From Bog-756 sp036511155 (GTDB lineage: Bacteria; Actinomycetota; Acidimicrobiia; Acidimicrobiales; RAAP-2): 14,577 bases of DNA. Under the pieces are notes generated by a model, which had not been told where the DNA came from, did not search any database, and saw only the letters and a program-made list of their open reading frames with translations. Position 1 is the first letter of the stretch; each line of letters opens with the position of its first letter. The stretch is from contig DATCCR010000088.1 of assembly GCA_036511155.1 (NCBI GenBank), forward strand, positions 1 to 14,577, read 5' to 3'. The translations under genes and the position numbers were made by a program. This document shows, piece by piece, positions 5,950 to 13,607 of this stretch.

Positions 5950-7740
5950 ATGACCAAGGACCGGGACGAACTCTACGGGTTGCATCTGCGCGGGACGGAC
6001 CGTCCCATGCCGTTCATCAACCCGTACCGCACCACGGGCGAGCTGAGCGAGATCGAGTTGCTCAAGCTCGAGCGCCACCCGCTCGAGATCGCCGACGCAA
6101 TCATCGACACGTACTCGAAGGAGGGCCCGGCCGGCATCGCCAAGGTCCCCGGCGAGGTCGAGCGCCTCAAGTGGGCCGGCATCTACCCCCAGAAGCAGGG
6201 CGGCGACGCCTTCATGATGCGGGTCAAGGTGCCCGGCGGCTTCCTCACCGGTCCCCAGGCGCGGGAGATCGGCGTGGTCGCCGACGCCTTCGGCGAGGGC
6301 CCCGACGGCACCGAGTCGCGCATGTTCGGGTCCCGCTACGCCGACCTGACCACCCGCCAGACCGTGCAGATCCACTGGCTGCGGATCGAGGACATCCCCC
6401 GGATCTGGCGCCGGTTCGCGGCGGTCGGCCTCACCACCGTCCAGGCCTGCGGCGACTCGGCCCGCAACGTGCTGTGCTGCCCGGTCTCCGGGGTGGACGC
6501 GGACGAGGCCTTCGACGCGCTGCCCGTCGCCCGGGCCGTGTCCGAATTCTTCACCGGCAACCGCGAGTACGCGAACCTCCCCCGCAAGTTCAAGATGTCG
6601 GTGTCGGGCTGCGTCGAGGACTGCGCCCAGGCCGAGATCAACGACATCGGCCTGTGGCCGGCCCGGGCCGACGACGGCTCCCTCGGGTTCAACCTGCTGG
6701 TCGGCGGCGGCCTGTCCGACGGCGAGCGGATGGCCTCCGACATCGACGTGTTCGTGGCCCAGGAGCAGGCGGTCGAGGTCACCCGGGCCATCGCCCAGCT
6801 CTTCGGCGAGCTCGGCAACCGCGAGAACCGGGGCCTGGCCCGCATGCGCTACCTGGTCCAGGAGCTGGGGCCCGAGGGCTTCCGTGAGGAGCTGGCCAAG
6901 CGGGCCGCCTTCGACCTGGTGCCGGCCGGCGAGGAGCTCACCCGGCGCTACCGCGGCGACCATGTCGGCGTCCATCCCCAGAAGGAGGACGGCTACTTCT
7001 ACGTCGGCTGCTCCGTGCCGGTCGGTCGCATGCAGGGCATGGAGCTGGTCGAGGCCGCCCGCCTGGCCGAAACGTACGGCGACGGCACCCTGCGCGTCGG
7101 CACCGACCAGAACATCACCTTCACCGGGGTCCACGGCGACCGGGTCGACGCGCTGCTGGCCGAGGACCTGATGACCAAGTACTCGCCCTTCCCCGGCCCC
7201 TTCAGCCGGGGCGTGGTGGCCTGCACCGGGAGCGAGTTCTGCCGCTATGCCATCGTCGAGACCAAGGAGCGGGCCGTCAAGTGGGCGCGCTTCCTCGACG
7301 AGCAGCTGGCCGGCGAGCCGGTCGGTGCCGGACCCGTTCCCGGCGCCCGGTCGCCCAAGGGCGAGGACGCCGGCATCATCCGCATGCACTTCTCGGGCTG
7401 CTCGGCCAGCTGCGCCCAGCCCCAGATCGCCGACATCGGCTTCCGCGGCGACGTCGCCAAGGTGGGCAACCACCTGGCCGAGGCCGTCGACATCGGCATG
7501 GGCGGCTCGCTCGGCGCCGACGCCGGTTTCATCGACTGGATCGAGAACGCCCGGCCGGTCAACGACGTGCCCGACGCACTGCTGCGGGTGGTGCGCCGCT
7601 ACCAGTCCGAACGGCGTGAGGACGAGCCCTTCTACAACTGGGCCCGCCGGGTCCCGAACGACGACCTGCGGGCCACCCTGGCCGCCGAGGGCACCGGAAC
7701 CCCGGTCACGCTCTCCGTCAAGCCGGGGGGTGCTTCGTGA
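5950..7740 (+). CDS. sirA: Siroheme [4Fe-4S] sulfite/nitrite reductase (SirA/NirA type)
   Basis: A 596-residue ferredoxin-dependent enzyme catalysing six-electron reduction of sulfite to sulfide (or nitrite to ammonia). The [4Fe-4S]/siroheme ligands are C425 and C431 (CTGSEFC) and C484 and C488 (SGCSASC), followed by AQPQIADIGFRG. Two pseudosymmetric halves are visible, with NIR_SIR ferredoxin-like segments near 87-157 and 349-407. Tyr79 (WAGIYPQK) and Cys167 (TTVQACGD) match the positions I recall for the Tyr-Cys crosslink of mycobacterial NirA/SirA. Motifs alone cannot separate sulfite from nitrite reductase; cysH immediately upstream and the absence of nitrate genes favour sulfite. The first half carries its own SGCVEDCAQ (219-227), mirroring the cluster motif. 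The ATG at 5950 follows cysH by 17 bases with only a weak ribosome-binding site, and the stop overlaps the next gene. Confidence 0.92.
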   Translation: MTKDRDELYGLHLRGTDRPMPFINPYRTTGELSEIELLKLERHPLEIADAIIDTYSKEGPAGIAKVPGEVERLKWAGIYPQKQGGDAFMMRVKVPGGFLTGPQAREIGVVADAFGEGPDGTESRMFGSRYADLTTRQTVQIHWLRIEDIPRIWRRFAAVGLTTVQACGDSARNVLCCPVSGVDADEAFDALPVARAVSEFFTGNREYANLPRKFKMSVSGCVEDCAQAEINDIGLWPARADDGSLGFNLLVGGGLSDGERMASDIDVFVAQEQAVEVTRAIAQLFGELGNRENRGLARMRYLVQELGPEGFREELAKRAAFDLVPAGEELTRRYRGDHVGVHPQKEDGYFYVGCSVPVGRMQGMELVEAARLAETYGDGTLRVGTDQNITFTGVHGDRVDALLAEDLMTKYSPFPGPFSRGVVACTGSEFCRYAIVETKERAVKWARFLDEQLAGEPVGAGPVPGARSPKGEDAGIIRMHFSGCSASCAQPQIADIGFRGDVAKVGNHLAEAVDIGMGGSLGADAGFIDWIENARPVNDVPDALLRVVRRYQSERREDEPFYNWARRVPNDDLRATLAAEGTGTPVTLSVKPGGAS

Positions 7741-9014
7741 AGGCCTACCGCATCCGCGACGAGATCAACGGGATCGAGGAGCCGCCGGGCAAGACCTGGT
7801 TCTTCGAACTGCAGGCCGGGGTCATCGACGCCGGGCGGTGCATCCAGTGCGGGACCTGCGTGGCCGCCTGCCCGTCGAATTCGCTGGGCATCGATGAGGA
7901 CACCAACCTGCCCGAGCTGATCAAGATGTGCACCGGCTGCTCGCTGTGCTGGGACTTCTGCCCCCGCGGCGGGCTCCGCTACGAGGCCCTCTGGCCGCCG
8001 TCTACCGTGCTGCCCGGCGCCACCGCCGACGAGGTGGCCGCCGCCTCCGTCGAGCGCGTCGATGCGTCGGACACCTACTGGAAGATCACCGGCGGGCCGC
8101 CCGGCGACGGCCTGGGCGCAGTCACCGACGCCTACGCGGTCCGGGCCGGCGCCCGGCCCGACGGCGCCCAGGACGGCGGCGTGGTCTCGGCCATCCTGAT
8201 CGCCGCGTTGGCCGCCGGCGACATCGACGGCGCGGTGGTCACCCGACCGAGCGACGACCCCGAGCAGCCGTGGAAGGGCGTCTCCCACCTGGCCACCACG
8301 GCCAAGGAGATCATCCAGTCGGCGGGCAGCTTCTACAACCAGACCATGGCGCTGGCCGAGCTCGACCTCTCGCGCTACGACCTTCCGGCCAAGCCGAAGA
8401 TCGCCGTGGTCGGCACGCCGTGTGAGATCCAGGGCATCCGGGCCATGCAGGCCCGCCGCTGGCCGTCGGGCGCCCACCGCATCGACGCCGTGGTGCTGAC
8501 CATCGCCCTCCTCTGCACCAAGAGCTTCGACTACCGGGGTCTGATGCTCGACCTGCTCCAGAAGGACCGGGCCATCGACATCGACCGGGTCTCCAAGGTG
8601 GACGTCATCCGGGGCCGCATGATCGTCGAGTACCGAGACGGCGAGCTGGCCGTCGACGAGCCGATCAAGAACTTCCACGGTGCCGCCCTCAAGGGCTGCG
8701 ACGAGTGCGCCGACTTCCTCGGGCGCAGCGCCGACCTGTCGGTCGGCAGCGTCGGGTCGTCCGACGGATGGAGCAGCGTGCTGGTACGCACTGAGCGGGG
8801 GAAGCGCGCTCTCGACAACGCCCGCGGCCGCCTCGACTTCCGGGACCTCGACAGCCCGGAGGCCCTGGTCAAGCTCGACAACTTCGACAAGCGGGTTGCC
8901 TTCGACAGCCTGCGCCGTCCCTTCGACCCCGACGCGCCGCTGTTCATCGACTACGCCGAGCACGTGACCAACTACGAAGGCACCGACCGGGCCCCGGTCG
9001 TGGCCGACCGCTGA
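7737..9014 (+). CDS. Ferredoxin-FrhB family flavoprotein (F420H2 oxidoreductase-like, FpoF/Fsr-N type)
   Basis: A 425-residue protein with two [4Fe-4S] motifs, CxxCxxCxxxCP at C35-C38-C41-C45 and C65-C68-C71-C75. These are followed by the two coenzyme-F420 hydrogenase beta-subunit (FrhB) domains. The N domain shows QDGGVVSAIL (145-154); the C domain shows VVGTPCEIQGIR (224-235), LLCTKSF (258-264) and GCDECADFLGRSADLSVGS (320-338). This order is that of FpoF/FqoF and of the N-terminal half of methanogen F420-dependent sulfite reductase. The GTG start overlaps the siroheme reductase stop (GTGA), implying coupled translation and a likely complex. The protein would hold FAD and relay electrons, from F420H2 by analogy, to the reductase. 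FrhB relatives also include ferredoxin-dependent enzymes such as BciB/HCAR, so the donor is unproven. Confidence 0.88.
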   Translation: MKAYRIRDEINGIEEPPGKTWFFELQAGVIDAGRCIQCGTCVAACPSNSLGIDEDTNLPELIKMCTGCSLCWDFCPRGGLRYEALWPPSTVLPGATADEVAAASVERVDASDTYWKITGGPPGDGLGAVTDAYAVRAGARPDGAQDGGVVSAILIAALAAGDIDGAVVTRPSDDPEQPWKGVSHLATTAKEIIQSAGSFYNQTMALAELDLSRYDLPAKPKIAVVGTPCEIQGIRAMQARRWPSGAHRIDAVVLTIALLCTKSFDYRGLMLDLLQKDRAIDIDRVSKVDVIRGRMIVEYRDGELAVDEPIKNFHGAALKGCDECADFLGRSADLSVGSVGSSDGWSSVLVRTERGKRALDNARGRLDFRDLDSPEALVKLDNFDKRVAFDSLRRPFDPDAPLFIDYAEHVTNYEGTDRAPVVADR

Positions 9015-9058
9015 GCGGGCCGGGCCCGAACGGGATCGATGGCATGGAGAGGGGTAGC

Positions 9059-9403
9059 GTGGATCCGGTGACCGACGTCGACGAACTGACCCATCGGGGG
9101 CCGCGCCTCGAGTTCCCCGAGGAGCCCCACGAGCTGCGCGCCGGCCTGCGCGACGCCCTGCTGGCCGGGGGCGACTGGCGCGCCGGGTTCTCGGACGACA
9201 TCTGCATCGGCGTGTGGCTGTGGAGCCGGTGGCAGCCGGTGCTCGAGCCGGCCGGGTGCACACGTGAGGACTTCGTCGAGATCGTGATGTCCACCCGCCG
9301 CGAGCTGTGGCTTTGGCTGCTGGGGGACCGCCGGTGGGAGCAGTATGTGACGGGCCTGGCGGGCCGCGTCGTGCGCCGCCTGCCCGCACCCGCCGGATCG
9401 TGA
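9059..9403 (+). CDS. Trp-rich small protein of unknown function
   Basis: About 114 residues, not recognised. It contains seven tryptophans (W40, W53, W55, W58, W84, W86, W93), a segment CIGVWLWSRW, and a second one, RRELWLWLLGDRRW. The alternating Trp/Leu with charged residues suggests a compact helical soluble protein rather than a membrane one. There are two cysteines, C49 and C67. The GTG at 9059 was chosen because GAGGGG lies just upstream; ATG at 9044 (119 residues) and GTG at 9068 are alternatives. It starts 44 bases after the FrhB-type gene on the same strand with no obvious terminator between, so it may belong to the same transcription unit. Codon use matches its neighbours, which supports a real gene. 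Confidence 0.7.
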   Translation: MDPVTDVDELTHRGPRLEFPEEPHELRAGLRDALLAGGDWRAGFSDDICIGVWLWSRWQPVLEPAGCTREDFVEIVMSTRRELWLWLLGDRRWEQYVTGLAGRVVRRLPAPAGS

Positions 9404-9429
9404 CCCGCCGGTCGCCCCGAGCCGGCGGC

Positions 9430-9452
9430 CGACCGATGAGTCGACCGATGAG
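9430..9452 (+). repeat. Tandem 11-base duplication before the AhpD-like gene
   Basis: CGACCGATGAG occurs at 9430-9440 and 9442-9452, period 12. The second copy runs into the AGGAG ribosome-binding site (9451-9455). It creates a possible eight-codon minigene (9436-9462, MSRPMRRI) whose TGA overlaps the next ATG by one base. Confidence 0.6.
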
Positions 9453-9461
9453 GAGAATCTG

Positions 9462-10010
9462 ATGCCGAACGTGACCGTTCCCGCCGCTGCCGACCCGCTG
9501 ATCCACGTATGGACCCAGCTGGCACCATCGCTCACCTCGGCGGCGGCCGGGTACTCGAGCGCCGTCTACGAGCACTCGAGCCTGTCGTTGCGGGAGTTCG
9601 AGGCGGCCCGCATCACCATGGCCCGGATCAACCGGTGCGCACTGTGCCTCGACTGGCGGACCGCCCGGGACGTTCCGTCCCGCGGTGCGGCGGCCGACGA
9701 GGTGCCCGAGGCCTTTTACGCGGCGGTCGGGTCGGACGACGACCCGACACTGTCCGAGCGGGAGCGATTGGCTGCCGAGTTCGCCCGGCGCTATGCCACC
9801 GACCACCTTGGCATGGACGCGGCCTTCTGGGCCCGGTGCCACGACGCCTACACCGACGACGAGTTGGTCGACCTGGCCCTGTGCGTCGGCTCGTGGCTGG
9901 CCCTCGGCCGGTTCAACCAGGTGTTCGACATCGACGGCGCCTGTCGGGTGCCCGCCGTGCACGGCGCACCAGCAGCCGACCGGCCGGCCTACACGGCCGA
10001 CGAGGACTGA
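9462..10010 (+). CDS. Carboxymuconolactone decarboxylase / AhpD-like protein
   Basis: A 182-residue protein of the CMD/AhpD superfamily, an all-helical fold that includes thiol-dependent alkylhydroperoxidases and decarboxylases. The signature region is EFEAARITMARINRC (45-59) followed by a CxxC, C59-A-L-C62. In AhpD the motif is CxxCxxxH; here the His position is Arg (CALCLDWR), so peroxidase activity by the AhpD mechanism is doubtful. The C-terminal half has the usual acidic helix TDDELVDLALCVGSWLALGRFNQVFD (131-156). The ATG at 9462 has AGGAG six bases upstream. It is followed 10 bases later by the EthD-like gene, and the two are probably co-transcribed. Substrate unknown; a disulfide-exchange role is inference. 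Confidence 0.85.
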   Translation: MPNVTVPAAADPLIHVWTQLAPSLTSAAAGYSSAVYEHSSLSLREFEAARITMARINRCALCLDWRTARDVPSRGAAADEVPEAFYAAVGSDDDPTLSERERLAAEFARRYATDHLGMDAAFWARCHDAYTDDELVDLALCVGSWLALGRFNQVFDIDGACRVPAVHGAPAADRPAYTADED

Positions 10011-10020
10011 GGAGCCCGAT

Positions 10021-10752
10021 ATGGAGAAGGTCATCGCCCTGGTCTGGGGCCCCGGCGACGCCGAGTCGGGCGACGCCCTCCGCCAACGGCTCACCGAGGA
10101 CACGCTTCCCCGGCTGCTCCGCGGCGGGGCCCGGGCCGCCACGTTCAACGTGCACGACTCGGCCGCCGACCTGGCGCCCTCGCCGGCGCCCGGCCCCGAG
10201 GGCGAGCTGTCCCACGTGGCCGAAGTCTCGGTGTGGCTCGACTGCTACGAGCGGACCACCGACCTCGATGCCGCCGTGGCCGACCTGGGACTGCCCACCG
10301 CCTCCTACCTCGTCGTCGAGTCGCTCTACGACGACTACGGGACCACCCCGTACTCCCCACCACGCGACTGGCCCGACGGGGAGCGCTCCCCCGGGGTACT
10401 GACCGTCGCCCTCATCCACCGGCCCGAGGGACTCGACTACCGCGAGTGGATCACCCGCTGGCACGGCACCCAGTCGCCGGTGTCGGGCGAGCTGCAGCCC
10501 CGGACCCGCTACGTACGCAACGAGGTCGTCCGGTCCCTCACCGAGGGGGCGCCCGAAGTGGGCGGCATCGTCGAGGAGGCCTGGCCGTCCGTCGAGCACG
10601 TGGTCGATCCCAAGCTGTTCTTCAACGCCACCACGGACGAGGAGCTCGGGGCCAACGTCGGCCGGATGCTCGAGAGCGTGTCGGCCTGCCTCGACCTCGG
10701 TCGCCTGCGCAGCTCGACCATGAGTGAGTACCTGGTCGCTCCGCTCCGCTGA
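10021..10752 (+). CDS. EthD-like dimeric alpha/beta-barrel protein
   Basis: A 243-residue protein with an EthD-type domain in its C-terminal half, about residues 125-235. Its core is VALIHRPEGLDYREWITRWH with His148 in the conserved WHG position, then a Pro/Arg/Tyr strand (QPRTRYVRNEVVRS, 159-172) and the acidic GGIVEEAWPS (181-190). The N-terminal half (1-120) has a similar length and alternating strand/helix character, so this may be a tandem two-barrel protein. EthD-family proteins accompany oxidative catabolism genes, but their biochemical role is poorly defined. The ATG at 10021 has GAGGAG six bases upstream, just past the AhpD-like stop, pointing to an operon. The frame is open well upstream of 10021, but that part overlaps the AhpD-like gene and is a shadow. 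Confidence 0.8.
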   Translation: MEKVIALVWGPGDAESGDALRQRLTEDTLPRLLRGGARAATFNVHDSAADLAPSPAPGPEGELSHVAEVSVWLDCYERTTDLDAAVADLGLPTASYLVVESLYDDYGTTPYSPPRDWPDGERSPGVLTVALIHRPEGLDYREWITRWHGTQSPVSGELQPRTRYVRNEVVRSLTEGAPEVGGIVEEAWPSVEHVVDPKLFFNATTDEELGANVGRMLESVSACLDLGRLRSSTMSEYLVAPLR

Positions 10753-10817
10753 GCCCCCTGACGGTTCGTCCGGCGGGAGTTCCGGGCCATCGGGTACCGC
10801 CCCGTGCGGCCATCTCG

Positions 10818-10823
10818 TAGGCT
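10818..10823 (+). promoter_or_regulatory. Candidate -10 element for ychF
   Basis: TAGGCT fits the TANNNT actinobacterial -10 pattern and lies in the 125-base gap after the EthD-like gene. It would give a leader of about 48 bases to the GTG at 10878. The ribosome-binding site GGAGGA (10865-10870) is seven bases before the start. No clear -35 was seen. Confidence 0.45.
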
Positions 10824-10877
10824 CGCCCCCTGGCCCACCGCCGGCAGCGGCCGGCGGCGACATCGGAGGAAGCACCC

Positions 10878-11963
<1,086 letters not shown>

Positions 11964-12020
11964 ACGCGGACATCCATCCGGTTCACGCCGACGTCCCACC
12001 GCGTTAGTGGTCCGGTTCCC

Positions 12021-12048
12021 TCGACCATGACATTCCGTGCCCTACGCT
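12021..12048 (+). promoter_or_regulatory. Candidate promoter of the fibronectin-III protein gene
   Basis: TCGACC (12021-12026, four of six matches to TTGACA) and TACGCT (12043-12048) are 16 bases apart. Transcription would start near 12055. The ribosome-binding site GAGGAGG (12072-12078) lies five bases before the ATG at 12084, which decides that start over the GTG at 12066. Confidence 0.5.
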
Positions 12049-12083
12049 CACCCGGGGGAACAGCGGTGGGCGAGGAGGCGGAC

Positions 12084-13607
12084 ATGGGCGGGACGAAGGC
12101 GCGCATGGCCTTGGCACGGGTGCTGGTGGTGACAGCACTCATGACCGCCGTCGGGTGTGTCTGGTCGACGGCGCCAGCGGCGCAGGCGGCGGCGCTGACG
12201 AAGACGCCGAAGCCGACGATTTCGGGCTTCTCCGCTGTGCCGACGATCGTTGCCGGTCCGAGCGGGTACGTCCATCTTTCGGCCGCAATCGCAGGAGCGA
12301 CCTCCTGTGCCTTCGCCTCGACGACCCCGGGGACCACCTTCACCCCCGCCACGGTCGCCTGCTCCACAGGGACCGTCACCCGTACCCTCTTCGTCCCCGA
12401 GAACTACGGCAAGAAGTCGGCGAAGGTGCAGATAGCGCTCGCGGCCGCCGGACCTGGTGGGACGAAGTCGGCCAAGCTCACCGTCCTGGTGGACAGAGGA
12501 GCCGGTGGACGCAGTGTGCCCGGAGCCCCGGCCGGTGTCGTGGCCACCGCGTCGGACGGCTCTGCGTCGGTGACCGTGACCCAACCAGCCTCGGACGGGG
12601 GCGAGCCGGTTGCGTCCTACACGGTGACCGCGATCGACCTGACTTCGGCGTCGAAGGGCGGCCAGACTGCATCCGGGAGCATCGGTCAGCTGATCGTCAC
12701 GGGACTCGTCGATGGCCACGCCTATCGGTTTGCGGCGACCGCCACCAACCTGATCGGCACCGGTCCCTCATCGGGATACTCCAACCAGGTCATCCCCGAT
12801 CACGTTCCCGGAACGCCATCCGGGGTCGTGGCAGTCGCCGGAGACAAACAGGCGACCATCGCATTCGTGCCGCCCGGCAACGCCAGTGCCGACACGACGT
12901 ATCGGGTCGCCGCCACCGACCTCACCACTCCCGCCAACGGCGGACAGACGAGCTCAGGTAGCACGAGCCCGGTGAAGGTGTCCGGTCTGACCGACGGCGA
13001 CTCGTACACGTTCACCGTCCAAGCCACCAACGCCGTTGGCGTCGGCCCTGCGTCGGCGTCCTCCAACCAGGTCATCCCCGAATCCGTTCCCGGTACGCCG
13101 ACCGGGGTCGTGGCCGTCGCCGGTGACCAACAGGCGACCATTGCGTTCGTCCCGGCCGGCAACGCCAGTGCCGGGACCATGTACCGTGTCGCCGCCACCG
13201 ACCACACCACTCCAGCTTCCGGCGGGCAGTCGGCCATCGGCAACAGTCCTGTCATCGTCATCGGACTCACCGATGGGGACACCTACACCTTCGCGGTGAC
13301 TGCCGTCATCGGAACCATCGAGGGTGCCGCCTCGCTCCCCTCCAATGTCGTCGTTCCGACCGCTGGCAGCCAGACACCCGTCGACCAGGCCGTCGAAGCC
13401 GGACAGAACGCCTACCTGGCCGCGCTGGACGCCGACCCCGGACTCGCACAGTGCAACACCGGCACCGCCGGGTCCGGGACGTGCGGCGGCATCCGGAACG
13501 GCACATGGCAGAGGGTCAACGGCTCGGACACGGAGTACTACTCCTTCGGGAATCCCCAGCCCACGTTTGATCCCACGACGCACGCGCTCGGCCACCTGAC
13601 CGTCTAG
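12084..13607 (+). CDS. Secreted fibronectin type III surface protein, N-terminal part ending at a premature TAG
   Basis: As it stands, 507 residues. The N-terminus is a signal sequence: basic MGGTKARMALAR, a hydrophobic core, then PAAQAAA; Cys25 after AVG could alternatively be a weak lipobox. An Ig-like segment spans about 42-138, then three fibronectin-III repeats at about 145-238, 241-334 and 335-426, each starting VPG(A/T)P. A Cys-containing domain follows (C457, C467). The TAG at 13605-13607 falls in the middle of a beta-rich domain, and the same frame continues with compatible sequence, so the gene is probably broken here. It is likely exported and cell-surface or envelope-associated, possibly an adhesin. 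Codon use is less GC-extreme than in neighbouring genes. The ATG at 12084 was chosen from its strong ribosome-binding site. Confidence 0.85.
   Translation: MGGTKARMALARVLVVTALMTAVGCVWSTAPAAQAAALTKTPKPTISGFSAVPTIVAGPSGYVHLSAAIAGATSCAFASTTPGTTFTPATVACSTGTVTRTLFVPENYGKKSAKVQIALAAAGPGGTKSAKLTVLVDRGAGGRSVPGAPAGVVATASDGSASVTVTQPASDGGEPVASYTVTAIDLTSASKGGQTASGSIGQLIVTGLVDGHAYRFAATATNLIGTGPSSGYSNQVIPDHVPGTPSGVVAVAGDKQATIAFVPPGNASADTTYRVAATDLTTPANGGQTSSGSTSPVKVSGLTDGDSYTFTVQATNAVGVGPASASSNQVIPESVPGTPTGVVAVAGDQQATIAFVPAGNASAGTMYRVAATDHTTPASGGQSAIGNSPVIVIGLTDGDTYTFAVTAVIGTIEGAASLPSNVVVPTAGSQTPVDQAVEAGQNAYLAALDADPGLAQCNTGTAGSGTCGGIRNGTWQRVNGSDTEYYSFGNPQPTFDPTTHALGHLTV
12804..13361 (+). repeat. Two near-identical tandem fibronectin-III modules
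   Basis: The modules at 12804-13085 and 13086-13361 share long identical protein stretches (such as GVVAVAGD, QATIAFVP, YRVAATD, VIVIGLTDGD versus VKVSGLTDGD) and clear DNA similarity, especially in the first 140 bases. The preceding module at about 12516 is more diverged. This points to a recent duplication of one module. Confidence 0.8.

Noticed and set aside
5821..7473. Long open frame on the minus strand opposite the siroheme reductase (550 codons)
   Set aside because: Its Gly/Ala/Leu/Val/Asp-rich low-complexity translation is what the antisense of a high-GC gene gives, and the plus strand encodes an unmistakable conserved enzyme.
5950..7740. Assignment as an assimilatory nitrite reductase
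   Set aside because: Cannot be excluded by motifs alone, but no nitrate/nitrite transporter or nitrate reductase is near, and cysH lies directly upstream; the sulfite role was preferred.
7632..10148. Very long minus-strand open frame (838 codons) opposite the FrhB-like and following genes
   Set aside because: It crosses several well-supported plus-strand genes and their intergenic gaps, and shows no recognisable domain; a high-GC shadow frame.
3539..10752. P450 plus EthD as an ether-degradation (eth-type) cluster
   Set aside because: The two genes are over 5 kb apart on opposite strands with the sulfur genes between, and no ferredoxin or reductase is linked to the P450.
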